Notes under the pieces: generated by a model
Told to the model about the DNA's origin: nothing
Seen by the model: only the letters and a program-made list of their open reading frames with translations
Databases searched by the model: none
Assembly: GCA_021613535.1 (NCBI GenBank)
Contig: CP075494.1
Location: 4,402,001 to 4,466,000 of the forward strand
Origin: Adineta vaga
Taxonomy: Eukaryota > Rotifera
DNA: 64,000 bases
Direction of reading: 5' to 3'
Part shown: piece by piece, positions 11,143 through 22,737 of the stretch
Position numbering within the stretch: position 1 is the first letter of the stretch
How the letters are laid out: each line of letters starts with the position of its first letter
Position numbers and translations under genes: made by a program

Positions 11143-13640
11143 TCAAATACGAATATTAACTGATGCATAAGCATGATATGGTTCAGTGTGACCTGGTATA
11201 TTAACTTGGCATTGAAAGTACGTTTGTTCAGGAGGTGCATTAGCTGGTGGAGTAATTATAACATGATTTCCTTGTTGCTATTTAGAAAAAAAATAAATCA
11301 TAATTACAATTGATTTCAATTCCAAATACATACATGGGCATAATCAGGGAGACTTGTATCATGTGCATATCTACCCCATATGACTTGATATTTTTGAGCA
11401 CCTTCAACATGACATGTCGCAGTTGCTTTTTCACCAGCTTCAACGGTTATTTCCTTTGGATGAACAGTTACTTTTATATCTTGATGTTCTTGTTGTTGAT
11501 CTCCAGTATCCTGATGAAGTTGTGTTTTAACATTAATAACTAATTTTTCTCGAGTTTCACCATGTAAATTACGTGCAATAATCTGATAGATACCAGCTGA
11601 ATCAGGTGTTGCACGATGAAGAATAAGACGATTTGCTTCAACTGTAAAGAGTGATGAAATGGGTTCATAACCCTGACCAGTGAATTTACTCCACAAGATT
11701 TGAACTGGTTCTTCTGACTAAAAATAATTAAACAAATAAGTATATCTATTTCTTGTTTTGATTTTACATACAGTAATTGTATATTGAATAGACATTCGTT
11801 GGCCTTCTTTTAAATTTATTGATTGCTGTTGAATTAATATTTTTGGTGATCTATCTTGAAGAAGAGAAGAAAACAAGAATGAAATTTGTAGTTGTATTTA
11901 TTCTTCACTTACCAATCTGTTCTTCAGGCCTCTGACTATGTCGTACCTGAATTTCATATGTAATATTTTTCCGTATACCATCCTGTTTATATAATTGACA
12001 ATGATACGTTCCCGAATGATCAGAACGTGCATTTGAGATCAGTAAATCATTACCAATTTGATAGATGTTTGATGGAAGTTCTTGACCATCACTACGTGAC
12101 CAATAAGCACGATCATAATCAGATGGAGATCGAATAACTTGACTTTCACCTTCATCAATAGTTAATGGACTTGATGGATTAAATACTGGAGGAACATTAT
12201 AAACAGGTTGTTCTTAAAGAAAAAGAATTTCAGTCGAATGTATGTTATTTATTTGATTAGAACTAATTACGGCTAAAGGTAAGAATGCCTTTTCCATCTC
12301 GATAATTATCACCTGGAATTGAGCAACGATACCTTCCTAAATAAGGTCTTGAAATAGGACGGATATGAAGCGTTTTCCCACGTGGATAAAGTGGAGCTTC
12401 ATCATCAAGAAGCTAAAAAAATGAGATATTTTGTAAGATCAAAATAATAGACATAAAACATCTATCAATACATACTCGTCCATTAAAATACCACTGAATT
12501 CTTCCTTCATCATCTGGTGCTGCTCCTTCACATTGAATTTCAACATAATCATCATCCGTCATTTCTGGTGCGGTAATACGTAAGCTTTGAAAGTTACGAT
12601 GTACTATAGAAAAACAAGTAACATTTTATTTTTAGTTCTTTCTTTTCAAAAAGTTACCTGGAGGCGTCACTTCTGGATATACTGGTTGTGGTTTATAAGA
12701 AGGACTTCCTACTTGCATAGTGAGAGTATCTGAACCAATATTACCTTCTGAATCTTGTGCCATACATTTATATGTACCAATTTTAGTTAGATGATTAAGT
12801 TGAATACGTGCTGTTAATTTCACGATGCTGAAACATGTTTAAGAGTTGTACCGGTAGAAACATAACGCTAAAATCATAGAAGCAAACATTCAATTAAAAT
12901 AAAGTGATAATGTTATTTGAGAATTTTACTCGCTCCGGTTCTTCTTGAATCCAATAAACAAGTGTACTTGTATCACCACCATAAACTGTACAAATAAGTT
13001 CATAAATTTCTCCAAGATGTACTTGCAATATTTTAGGGCTGACCACAACCCGTAAATTAGGTTGATCAATAGTTTTTGATTGATCTGGTGTTAGTGTTGT
13101 AGCCTCTATTCATAAAAAAACAAAGAGACTGAGAAAATGAGCAAATCTTATTGTCTTTAGAGATGTAATATAAAGACTTGTTACGTGCCTTCAGTAATAT
13201 TAGATTGTGTTGAATTTTCTAAATAAAATGAAAACATACTATTTTATTGTTCAATTATTTGAATTTGATAAAATATACAAACCGTCCGAATAGAAAGTAC
13301 CTGAAAGTATAAGAAAAAAAAATTGTTGATTGTTTAATTATGCAAATAATCTTATTAGAATACTTGTAATTGTGATATCAGTTGATGTATTTGTTAATTC
13401 ATTGAAATTGGTTGTGTAATCCAATGTATTCTCTCCTTCAGTATTACTATTATGACTAAGAACATGTACTGATTTATCTGAACTGTTGAATTAAGAATAA
13501 TCCTACCTAGTAACATCTGTTGAATCGGACAATATTGTAAATGATTCTTGTTCAAATTCAACGACTGGTATTGCTAAGATTTTTTGTAAGGTAATCCAAC
13601 TCAATAGAAACACAAAAGATAAACACAATGTAATTTTCAT
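11143..13640 (-). CDS. Secreted multi-immunoglobulin-domain protein
   Basis: ATG at 13640-13638 opens a clear signal peptide (MKITLCLSFVFLLSW...LA), then a Ser/Thr-rich stretch whose short exons (about 13495-13170) I could not fix with certainty. Well-supported exons are 13105-12930, 12867-12658, 12603-12476, 12412-12271, 12212-11913, 11854-11772, 11717-11334 and 11277-11143 (stop TGA). Introns are 54-63 bp. About five Ig-like domains are visible from Cys/Trp/YxC patterns (YWIQEEPE, GTYKCMAQDSEGN, GRYRCSIPG, GTYHCQLY, ATCHVEG, YFQCQV). No membrane anchor follows, so it is probably an extracellular-matrix or adhesion protein. The 12867-12658 exon has a one-base frame break near 12826. Confidence 0.85.
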
Positions 13641-15405
13641 CTTTGTGAATAATACGGGAAAAAAATGATAATATTCTACCGTTTTCTGCTACAGGACCTT
13701 TATTTATATAGCGGTCGTTTTCTTTTTTGCTTATCATCACCTCTGACTGATATCGATACATATGATGTACTTTGAGAGATGTTTTGATGGGAGAATGGGA
13801 AAAAACAATTTTCTTCTATTTGGCGGAATGATGACATGACTAATTGCATATGGGAAATACTTCATGAGATTATCTTATATCTAATGAGAATATATATTAC
13901 TTATTAGTTTTACAACTAAAACAAGTTGATGTTTAACATGCTTTAAAAAGAATTTCGTTCTTTGAGAAGATAGTACTTCAAAATAAAACAATTTTATAGA
14001 CAAAATTTCTTTTTCTTCGTACAACAGTAATAAAGACTACAATGTTTTCTCCAGTTGTTCGAAGGATGTGATGGTGTTGATTTTGGTTAAGGTGAGGGTG
14101 TGGATATGTTTTTATTATTATTATCCTTCACATCACCCTCACTCTTACGATGATAGCCTGGTAATAATTCAGTGATTGAGGGCTACAACAGGCAAATAGT
14201 AGTTAGTTGGTATTTCATAGTTTCAACTTATAGAGATTGCACTGACAGATTTTCCTATTGTATTCTATGACTTTCATCTAGTTGATATATATATATATAT
14301 TGGAGAATAGTTAAAAAATATTTTTTATATTATTCCTAAGCTTTCTTACTATTTTTTCAGTTCTTCTTCTTTTCACAACTCTCAAAGAAAAAGCAACAAT
14401 GATTGATGCTCATTCTCTGATGGACAGAAGAACGTTGGATAATATTTTTTAAATATATAATGGTAGCCGAAGTGCGCAGAACAAACGTGATTAGATATTA
14501 CATGTTAATATCGGAAGCAGTAGTTTTTCGTTAGTATAGTATCCAACATTTCAATGTGCTCTTTTGCATGATTATTTGCTTCATAACAATGATATTGTGA
14601 TAACTTATTAGATCGTTGTTCGTCAGATAGTCAATTGACGTTCAGTTGTATGTATAATCGTTTTATTTACATATACAGTTGTCATTTAGAATAAAGATCT
14701 TGTTATTTTTGATGGTGCACAACTTGACGATCGCAAATTGTTAACGACTAAAAACGAACAGAGAAAAGTATTAAAAAACTATCTAGGATTGATCTAGATC
14801 ATACTGATTTGAATCCATTATTGCCTCGTCAAATATTTATTACTGTGCTTGACATTATGAATATTCCATATTTGCCAACTGACAATTGTTTGAAAATCAA
14901 CAGCCTAGATTCAATAGTAAATCGTTTTTATGATTTATGATATACACTGAAATAGTTTCGATCATATATACTAAACTTTACTATATAGAGCATTTCATAA
15001 AATAAATACATTAAGAACTTATAAAACAAATTTCGTTAATAATCGAGAGCTCACCATATAGAAACTTTATATTGATACGAAATTTGTTTATAAAAGATAA
15101 TGAGAATCTACTAATTATCCGTCAGCTTATATACCTTATGAGTTTTGTCAAATGCCAAATATTATCCTACGATGAAAAGATAATAGAAGTTCAAAATCTG
15201 TACGATGGTTTAAGAATGAAAAATGAACGAGCTCAAAACAATTTAATCACAATCAACTAATTTATATGCTAAAGTATCGAATAAAAGAAAATGAATTATA
15301 CACCTATGATATCATCTTTACATCGCAATGATAAAACAATTCTCTTATCGTAGAGAGAATGAAAAAGAGATAAGAAAAGAACAATATAAAAGACTATAGT
15401 ATTGT
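13641..15405. other. Gene-less spacer with simple repeats
   Basis: Contains a hairpin of the GGGTG family (14090-14143) and a TA dinucleotide run near 14285-14301. A short stretch near 14695-14770 reads partly like protein (IFDGAQLDD) but is broken in every frame. No intact gene is visible. Confidence 0.5.
14090..14143. repeat. Hairpin repeat of the GAGGGTGTGG family
   Basis: GGTGAGGGTGTGGATA is followed after a TTATTA-rich loop by TATCCTTCACATCACCCTCAC, an imperfect reverse complement. It resembles the hairpins near 9318 and 52732. Confidence 0.6.
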
Positions 15406-16416
15406 ATGACACAGTATACTTCTTTAGTTAAAATATCTCGACGTAAAATGATGAAAAGATTCTTTCTTCCTTTTATGTTCATATCGATTTGTATCGCTCG
15501 ACAAGATCCATCACGTATAATTCATGGTATATTCTATAATTCAGATCAAACACATGTTTATTATGGATCAGTTGATTTAAATACTGCTCAATTTAATATT
15601 CTCAATTCTTTAAACATCAATGATGTTGGTAATCCTAAAGATAGTAAATATCCTGTTTCACCATTAACTTATGATCCCAATAATGATATTGTCTACATGT
15701 CTGCTCAAAATACGGAAAATAAACAAATAATTTTAAGTGTTTTGAATGCTACAACTGGTGCTCTCATAAATGCCTATCATCCAATTCAAAATGAAATCAT
15801 TTCACTTCAATATGATATTTTTCAAAAACAATTATTTGCTTATACAGAAACTAATGAAGAAAACGTGACACAAATTGTGGAAATTGATACGACAAATGGA
15901 CATTTTAAACAAATTTTAGGAACAATTCATCAAGCTAAACCAACACATATTTCAAGTTATTGTCCAATTTGTCGAAAATATTTTCTTATTGCATTACAAA
16001 ATAATCATTATGTTTATATTGGCGTCAATTCGACCGATGGTGGAGGTATTAGTTGGCAAACTCCGATTAATTTCGCTCCAATTAGTATGAAATTTGATTA
16101 TAAAACATTTACAATGTATACTGTTTATCTCAATCAAACCGATAAAATTGCATCTATGGTTGGAATTCTTAATCGAACAATCGGTGGAATTGGACAAGTC
16201 GTTGGGAGAATTTCCGAAGATTCCAATGTAGTTGCAACTTCACTTTCTGCATATGATATTGCAGAAAATATCTATTATTCATCAATTCAATTAACTTGGC
16301 CTTATGCAGGAGGAGTTTCATGTTTAAATGTGAATACAACGTTACAACATTGGATTTTTCTTCCAAAAAGTCAATACAATTCCTATGGATGGTTTATCAA
16401 ACAATTCGTTCATTAA
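15406..16416 (+). CDS. Secreted beta-propeller-like hypothetical protein
   Basis: Intronless ORF of 336 residues from 15406. The likely functional start is the Met at codon 15 or 16 (15448/15451), because MMKRFFLPFMFISICIA reads as a classic signal peptide directly before RQDPSRI. The mature part has repeated beta-strand units (SPLTYDPNNDIVYMSAQ, ISLQYDIFQKQLFAYT, MKFDYKTFTMYTVY), suggesting propeller blades. It has several N-glycosylation sequons (NAT, NVT, NST, NQT, NRT, NTT). A CPIC pair may form a disulphide. No enzyme motif was seen. AATAAA-type sequences follow within 80 bp of the stop. Confidence 0.78.
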   Translation: MTQYTSLVKISRRKMMKRFFLPFMFISICIARQDPSRIIHGIFYNSDQTHVYYGSVDLNTAQFNILNSLNINDVGNPKDSKYPVSPLTYDPNNDIVYMSAQNTENKQIILSVLNATTGALINAYHPIQNEIISLQYDIFQKQLFAYTETNEENVTQIVEIDTTNGHFKQILGTIHQAKPTHISSYCPICRKYFLIALQNNHYVYIGVNSTDGGGISWQTPINFAPISMKFDYKTFTMYTVYLNQTDKIASMVGILNRTIGGIGQVVGRISEDSNVVATSLSAYDIAENIYYSSIQLTWPYAGGVSCLNVNTTLQHWIFLPKSQYNSYGWFIKQFVH

Positions 16417-17410
16417 TTCTATGATATTCAACTATTTAATTATGATGTATTTTCAAACCTGAAACATTCTTCCATAAATAAAAATAAATATTCAAGTTCT
16501 AAGTATTTCACACTAAACACGACATGTACGTTGATTGATATGACAGCGCAATAAGGGAACAAGAAAGTCCTAGGTTCTTTTGTCAAATACTTAAAGGAAT
16601 TCTATTTAGTTCAAATCGAAGTTTATACGTAGTAAAATAAAAACAACAATGTTTCTTTTCTACCTAGTATTTCTCGAATTGGAATACAAGAAAAATATTT
16701 CCTTACGGAATATAAACGATGCGATTAAGGCAAAAAGTATTGTTGAGAAAACACCATTTACATTGTACTATAGAAATGAGATTGAATACAATGGAAGAAA
16801 GAAATTACTCGACAAATTTCCGTATGCTTTTAATGATTGCTTTTTTCGTAAAAAAAAGTTCTCGTTCACACTTCATGAATACTTGTACATTCAATTTGAA
16901 GATATTTTGGAATAAATAAACGTATTGTTAAATATGTTCCAATTATGTAAGGAATTCCTAAAGTGATTTTGTGTAGAAATTGCAATTATTCAGGTATACA
17001 TAAAGATTTGCCATAATAGACATAGACAGATCCGTATGTGTAGATTTTAACAGGAGTACCGAGTAGAAATGCTTATACTTTCATTTCTCGATTTGCTATG
17101 AAAAATTCATTCGTAGTTATTTGTTTTGATCGAATACAACCATGATAAAGACCAATACTGATGGATAAACCTATTGTTTTCTATTATTAATATGAATAGT
17201 ATGTCTCGTATTTTAACTTGCATAAAGTCCAAAAAGAATTCCATAGTCAATCCAACTAAGATACATGTTTTAGTATTATTTCTACACAAATATAAATGAT
17301 TTCGTCTCTTTTTAATTTATTCCAGATTATGAATCCAAGGAAGAAGAAAAATAACAACAATCACACGTTTTTTTTCTCATTCTTCTTTCTCTTGCTAAAC
17401 ATCTATGTAT
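16417..17410. other. Gene-less spacer
   Basis: AT-rich spacer between convergent genes. Two overlapping ORFs near 16649-16919 lack domain features and are probably chance. Confidence 0.5.
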
Positions 17411-18244
17411 TTAAGTAGACGCTAATGACGTTGGATAATCTTCTAAATTCCAATTATGTACATTAGCACGTTGATCAATACTAAGTCGATCAATACTACG
17501 ATAGCCGTGTACTGATGATGGATGATTTAGATTTTGAATGACTAAAAATGGAGAATGTGCAACTCGAACTTTCAATCCTTGTTTTTGTAGATGTTGATAG
17601 ACTGTATCATATGGACCTATATCAGTTTCTACTAACCAGTCGACAATCGGTCTAAATGCAGATTTTTTCACATATAAACCATGTCCACCATAAGTTCTAT
17701 GATCGGCATCAAAACAAGGACCAAACGGCCATCTCTTTCGACTAGCATAGAAAACGAGAGCACCTAAGAGAAGCACATCCGCTTCTCGACAACGTTCAGG
17801 TAGATTTTCGAATAATTTTGTAAAATTTCGATGTGGAATTGCATCATCTTCAAATACAAACATTTCATTATAGTTCTTCTCGATCGCCATCATGTAAATC
17901 TTCTTCATCGATTCACGTAATCCAATTTCACCAGGTAATAAACGTTGTCCTTCGGCATTGTCATATAAAGTCTTTCCATTAACTCCATAATAGGGACGAA
18001 GATTAAGATTTGCATATTTTTTAAATAAACCTATCATATTTGATACTCGTTTTTTCTGCTCAGGTAAAGTAAGGACAAAACAAGGAGTAGATCGAATTGA
18101 CCAGCATATCGATACTTGACATCTACTTACTGAATAATAGGCTATGATAAATAGCAACTTAACAAAAATGATAATATAAAATTTTCGACGATTTGATTGA
18201 TGTATCCAACCGATTGATTCTTTGAACCATGTAATGAAAAGCAT
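17411..18244 (-). CDS. Glycosyltransferase family 25-like type II membrane protein
   Basis: Intronless 277-residue ORF. A short cytosolic tail is followed by a hydrophobic segment at about 21-38 (FYIIIFVKLLFIIAYY), giving a type II Golgi/ER topology. The lumenal part starts with CFVLTLPEQKKRVSNM, a typical GT25 opening that contacts the donor sugar. LRPYYGVNGKTLY and MFVFEDDAIPH follow; EDD (132-134) is the acidic metal/nucleotide-sugar motif of GT25. The substrate is unknown; LPS-type and collagen galactosyltransferases belong to the same family. A decayed copy lies immediately upstream (18575-19010), so the locus arose by tandem duplication. Confidence 0.85.
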   Translation of the reverse strand: MLFITWFKESIGWIHQSNRRKFYIIIFVKLLFIIAYYSVSRCQVSICWSIRSTPCFVLTLPEQKKRVSNMIGLFKKYANLNLRPYYGVNGKTLYDNAEGQRLLPGEIGLRESMKKIYMMAIEKNYNEMFVFEDDAIPHRNFTKLFENLPERCREADVLLLGALVFYASRKRWPFGPCFDADHRTYGGHGLYVKKSAFRPIVDWLVETDIGPYDTVYQHLQKQGLKVRVAHSPFLVIQNLNHPSSVHGYRSIDRLSIDQRANVHNWNLEDYPTSLAST

Positions 18245-18574
18245 TGATATTAAAATCGATCTATTATATATGGAAAAGTAATAATTTATAGTGAAAGATG
18301 CATAACTTTAATGCATTCTAATATTATCCTTCGTTTTTATTTCATTACATACAGAAAGTAAAGACCTTGAGAGAAAAAAACGACCGTTAAATAAGTAAAA
18401 CGTGCGCAAGTGAATGTCTTGTTTTTTACTTTTTGTTGATCCATTAAAATGTCTTGTTGTATAAACATTCTGTTCCATCTTTCCTATCATTCGTAAAGAA
18501 AACTTTGTTGCAACATCGATGTCAACTGCTAATAATGAGGCAACTATCAATCTCAAAGATATCCTTATTCAAAG

Positions 18575-19010
18575 TCAGTAAATCAAATAGAGGTTCCTCT
18601 GATATTGGATAATGTTCTTCAATATCAAGTTGACCAATATCTCGATATTTATTGTTTACTGATCATGGATGGTTTAGATTTTGAATAACTAGAAACCGTA
18701 GATGAGCTACGCAAACTTTCAATTGGTACCAGTGACTAAAGACGCACATAACAGAAGAACATCCGCTTCTCGACAACGTTCTGGTCCATTTTTCGAATAG
18801 TTTTGTAACATTTCGATGTGAAATTGCATCATCTTCAAATACGAACATTTCATTATAATCCATTGCAGTATAGCCATTGTAAAAAGATTCTTCAGCGAAT
18901 CACTTAAACCTCGTTCTTCTGGTCTTAAACGATGCCATCGATTAAATTTATATAAAATATTTCCATTAACTCCATAATATGGACGAGGATTAAGATTTAC
19001 ATGTTGTTAT
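18575..19010 (-). pseudogene. Decayed GT25-like copy
   Basis: Minus-strand reading recovers, in order, LRPYYGVNG, an EERGLS...SLKN-like stretch, NEMFVFEDDAISHRN, FEK...RTLSR and FLVIQNLNHP. All match the intact gene at 17411-18244. Compared with that gene, roughly 180 bp are missing after the acidic motif, the frame shifts at least twice, and the N-terminal membrane segment is absent. The EDD motif itself survives. It is best read as a degenerating tandem duplicate. Confidence 0.85.
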
Positions 19011-19393
19011 GGAATGATAGAACGTTATAGAGAGAAAATTAAATAGAATGCAAGTATACATAGAGGTTATGAGATTTTAATTGAAATCTTTTATTAATGT
19101 TAGCACATTGATATTCATTGTAAAATAATGTATTGTTGCTGTTTTGAAAAAAGTCAAATGTATTTATAGATGTCTTCTACCTTTTTTTTATTCGTTTACA
19201 TGAAACTTGAAGAAAGAAAACTGTTTGTAACGTGTATATTTATTGATCCTGATCGATTTGAATGGGATGTTGACAAAACAATGTGTATTACATCTTTCTT
19301 TCTTTTCTCATCAGGACAAGTTTTTATTGAATACAAAAACTACGGCATTGAGATAAACAGATACAATGGATGACTTATCAAAATTCTCGATTA

Positions 19394-21115
19394 TTATTCT
19401 ATAAAAAATGTTTGAGATCTTTCAGTAATATTGTATTTTTCTTTTAATTCATATAATAGTGTTCGATTATATGAACAAGTGACATTTTTATCGTCATCTA
19501 TAATTCCATCCAATGACCATGGTCCATCTTCGTAAATAATCGTTTCAGGCCATGTATTAAAACACCAAAAATTATTTTCTTCCCATCGATCTGTTACTGT
19601 TCGACAGAAATTCTTATCCCTTTCACACATTTCAATAAATAATTGTCCATATGCAGCTAAATTATCATTTGGATTAATTGGAATTGAAAATCCATTTGTA
19701 ATCAATTGTGCAGCTTCTCGAATCAATTTAATTAGAATTTTTCTTCGAATACCATTGGATCTTTCATTCATCGGATAATAAAGTCCTTTGATATATGATA
19801 TTCCACTTGTCACATATTGTTCCATAAAGACTGGATATTTATCATATGTCATATTATGTTTGATATAATGTAACCCACCCAAATTGATATTGATTGAACC
19901 ATCAGAAAGAAATGTTTGATACATTTGTCCTGTTCCAGGTCCTGTAATATGTATATCAACATTTTGTAATAATTGAAGATGTTGTCTCATTTTATTATTA
20001 TTATCTTTAGATGCTTTCATTTCTAACTTCAAGATTTCATTATTAATCATTTGGATTTCAGAATAAGTGATATAAGAAATATGAATCAATGGCCAGTTGT
20101 TATCTGTTTGATTATAATTATAGTTGTTAATTTCATGAATAGCAGCACTTATTTCGATTCGATCTCGAATAGTAAATCGTTTATTATCGATAATAATTGC
20201 TATGAGAGTTTTTTTTGGATCTCGTCGTTCTGCTGAATGTTTTTCTCTTGGAATAGGTGGTTTCAATCCATGTCGTTTATACATTCGTTCTCGAAAGAGT
20301 TGTGATCCATTCAATTCAATGCCTCCTGGTAATTGAAGATTTGGTTGAAGACAACGTTGGCACATATCTCCACTTCCCATAATCAATTCTTCAAATGCAA
20401 ACCATTTTCCAATTGACATGTCTTCTAAAATACTTGCATTCATTGTTTCTAATCCAGCAAAACGATTATAAACATCTTGACTAAATGAATGATTACCATT
20501 GTAACCATTTGTACTGAGTAAAATACGAAATGAATGTAAATGTCGAGGTGAAAAACGAATGAGAGCAAGATAAGCTGGATATAATCCATCAAAAAGTGCA
20601 TGACCAATATTCATTAACCATAATTGATCGAAATAAACAGTTAAATTAGGAATAACTATTGGTTGAATATGAACATGTACAAAGTCTTCAAGATCTTTAT
20701 AAGAATAAAATCGACGACGACTTGGAGTAATTAAAGTTGAAACCATCGATCCAATTCGAACACTTGGTAATGGAAAAGATGTTTCCTTGGTAGTTAAAAT
20801 CCAAAATGTTCGATTAATATAATATAAATTTTTAAAAAGACATGATTGATTTTTAAAAGAACCTATACATTCAATCTTTGTTTCAAGATTTCCATTGATT
20901 TGAATGAGTAATTGAGATGTTCGAAATACAACACCGTTATGTAGAAAAGAAATCATTTTTGTATTTGATCGAATCCAAAAGTCACTTAAATCTAAGGATC
21001 GTATTTTATTAGGAAGGGTATATTGCAAATTCTGACTAAACGAAATTAATGTTATCGATAATCCAAAAATAATTAAGATGAGAAGCAGCCTAGTGAATTT
21101 ATTTGACATTTTCAT
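19394..21115 (-). CDS. Glycosyltransferase family 61-like (DUF563) type II membrane protein
   Basis: Intronless 573-residue ORF. An N-terminal membrane anchor sits at about 8-27 (TRLLLILIIFGLSITLISF). NIGHALFDGLYPAYLAL (169 onwards) resembles the N-x-x-H-x-x-x-D core of GT61 enzymes. Farther on, DIHITGPGTGQMYQTF and DGSININLGG resemble the C-terminal GT61 region that binds the nucleotide sugar. GT61 includes beta-1,2-xylosyltransferases and EGF-domain O-GlcNAc transferases. Multiple sequons suit a Golgi or ER lumenal protein. It shares a 375-bp divergent intergenic region with the GNAT gene at 21491. The gene is certain and the family likely. Confidence 0.78.
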   Translation of the reverse strand: MKMSNKFTRLLLILIIFGLSITLISFSQNLQYTLPNKIRSLDLSDFWIRSNTKMISFLHNGVVFRTSQLLIQINGNLETKIECIGSFKNQSCLFKNLYYINRTFWILTTKETSFPLPSVRIGSMVSTLITPSRRRFYSYKDLEDFVHVHIQPIVIPNLTVYFDQLWLMNIGHALFDGLYPAYLALIRFSPRHLHSFRILLSTNGYNGNHSFSQDVYNRFAGLETMNASILEDMSIGKWFAFEELIMGSGDMCQRCLQPNLQLPGGIELNGSQLFRERMYKRHGLKPPIPREKHSAERRDPKKTLIAIIIDNKRFTIRDRIEISAAIHEINNYNYNQTDNNWPLIHISYITYSEIQMINNEILKLEMKASKDNNNKMRQHLQLLQNVDIHITGPGTGQMYQTFLSDGSININLGGLHYIKHNMTYDKYPVFMEQYVTSGISYIKGLYYPMNERSNGIRRKILIKLIREAAQLITNGFSIPINPNDNLAAYGQLFIEMCERDKNFCRTVTDRWEENNFWCFNTWPETIIYEDGPWSLDGIIDDDKNVTCSYNRTLLYELKEKYNITERSQTFFIE

Positions 21116-21490
21116 TCAGTTTTCTATTGCAGATCAATGAATTTTTGGTGATGTGACAGTTATAATACTGAAACAATTGTTGGGTTGTTTGAAACGAAGA
21201 GCAAACAATAATACATGTGAAAAGAAAAAAATCGTTTATAACATTGATGCATTTTTTTAAAAGTTTTTTTAAAAAAGAAAAATGAATCGAAAGAATGATT
21301 CATTCGTCCCTGAAATACCTTTTATGTTGATGCATTTGTTTCATTTGCTTATTTTTCACTAAATCGGTCGTATAAGCGTGATATCTACTTTTTAAATTTT
21401 TCATTGGATGATTTATGAATCTGTGATGAATACCACCTGATACTTTTTTTTTAATATGAAATGAGTGAAGTATTATACTGATTTTGAACG
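21116..21490. other. Divergent intergenic region
   Basis: Separates the start of the minus-strand GT61-like gene from the start of the plus-strand GNAT gene, so both promoters should lie here. No specific element was recognised. Confidence 0.5.
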
Positions 21491-22474
21491 ATGTCTTCGT
21501 CAATTACTTATCGTCCTGTTGCATACAATGAACAGATAAAAGCAATTGAATTGTGGCAAACAGTCTTTGAACCAGAAAATGACGGTTATTTCGAACGATA
21601 TTTTTCATCTTTAGCATCTCCAAATTATCAAGAGGGAGATACTTTAGGAGCATGGTCAGATGATGATCTACTGGTTAGTATTGTACAAATTCGTCGAATG
21701 TTTCTGAACTCTGATAAGAATGAGATATTTCTTTGTGGTGTAATCTCGAATGTTGCTACACATGTAGAATTTCGCAATCAAGGTCTATCAAAACAACTAC
21801 TTTTGCAAGCCATTGAGAAAATGAAACGAGAAAAGTTTCATTTATCAATATTGGGAACGGGACGTTCTCAGCATTATTTAAGACTAGGATGGACTCCGTT
21901 GAAAATTCGAATACAGTACGTTATTGAAATAACCAAGGACGATTCATCTATCGAATATGATGCAGCATCATGGATACCAACCTCTTACATATCTTCATAC
22001 GATCAATTGTGTGAAATCTACTCAACTCATCCCCGTTCATATCAATTCGATCGCTGTCCCTCTTCACTGTTCGAATATTGGATCGGTTGGCATTGGAGAG
22101 ACGATTCTGCTTACATTTATCTCTTACCGAATCAAAAGGGTTATGTCATAATTAGTCAAGCCGATGGAAAAGATTGTCCTGCATCAATCACTGAGTATCG
22201 TGCATTTGATCAACATAGTGAAATAAAATTACTGGAAATAGCTTCGAAAGAAATTCGTCGACGATATCGTCAGAAAAGTTTTCTGTTACAGACTCTTCCG
22301 CAACATACAACATTACAATCGATCGGATGGGATGATGGCGGTTCGATTTTCGAAGAAAATGAAGATATTATGATACGTAATATTCATTTGTCAGACGAAC
22401 AATTTCACGGAATCAAAGCCGCTTTCGAAACAGTTAGTGGAAAAGCAACAATTTGGCCAGGAGAATATTTTTAA
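21491..22474 (+). CDS. GNAT-family N-acetyltransferase (Eis-like architecture)
   Basis: Intronless 327-residue ORF. The N-terminal half is a GNAT domain. ISNVATHVEFRNQGLSKQLL (85 onwards) matches motif A, with R95-x-x-G98-L as the acetyl-CoA pyrophosphate loop, and SILGTGRSQHYLRLGW matches motif B. A second ~150-residue module follows, recalling two-GNAT-domain Eis-type acetyltransferases of bacteria. It would transfer an acetyl group from acetyl-CoA to an amine; the substrate is unknown. The absence of introns, with flanking enzymes of bacterial type, makes horizontal origin plausible. The stop is followed within about 5 bp by a GGGTG hairpin. Confidence 0.82.
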   Translation: MSSSITYRPVAYNEQIKAIELWQTVFEPENDGYFERYFSSLASPNYQEGDTLGAWSDDDLLVSIVQIRRMFLNSDKNEIFLCGVISNVATHVEFRNQGLSKQLLLQAIEKMKREKFHLSILGTGRSQHYLRLGWTPLKIRIQYVIEITKDDSSIEYDAASWIPTSYISSYDQLCEIYSTHPRSYQFDRCPSSLFEYWIGWHWRDDSAYIYLLPNQKGYVIISQADGKDCPASITEYRAFDQHSEIKLLEIASKEIRRRYRQKSFLLQTLPQHTTLQSIGWDDGGSIFEENEDIMIRNIHLSDEQFHGIKAAFETVSGKATIWPGEYF

Positions 22475-22477
22475 TCG

Positions 22478-22536
22478 TGAGAATGTGGGTGAGACTGTAT
22501 AGACCGCTCTTCTCTGCCCACATCCACACCCATCTT
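22478..22536. repeat. Hairpin repeat of the GTGGGTG family between convergent genes
   Basis: GAGAATGTGGGTGAGACTG is followed by CTCTGCCCACATCCACACCC, giving an imperfect stem. It begins directly after the GNAT stop codon and lies between the 3' ends of two convergent genes. Confidence 0.6.
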
Positions 22537-22737
22537 AAATTGATGTGTATAATGCGTTATTAGAAAACATCTACGACTCGATCGCAAGTAGAAATTATAT
22601 CAATATTGTATTCTAACTAAATTTTTTATTAATTAAGATATTTTAGTAAACAGAAGTAAAATAAAAATAGTGTGAAATGGTCATATTTTAGTTATTGATT
22701 GACTTTTGAAATTAAATGATTAATTAAAATATTTTAA

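Noticed and set aside
14695-14960. Protein-like words (IFDGAQLDD) in gene-less sequence
   Set aside because: Frames are interrupted within 20-30 codons and no family was recognisable.
16649-16919. 88- and 66-residue overlapping plus-strand ORFs
   Set aside because: Overlap in different frames, lysine/asparagine-rich composition, no recognisable motif.
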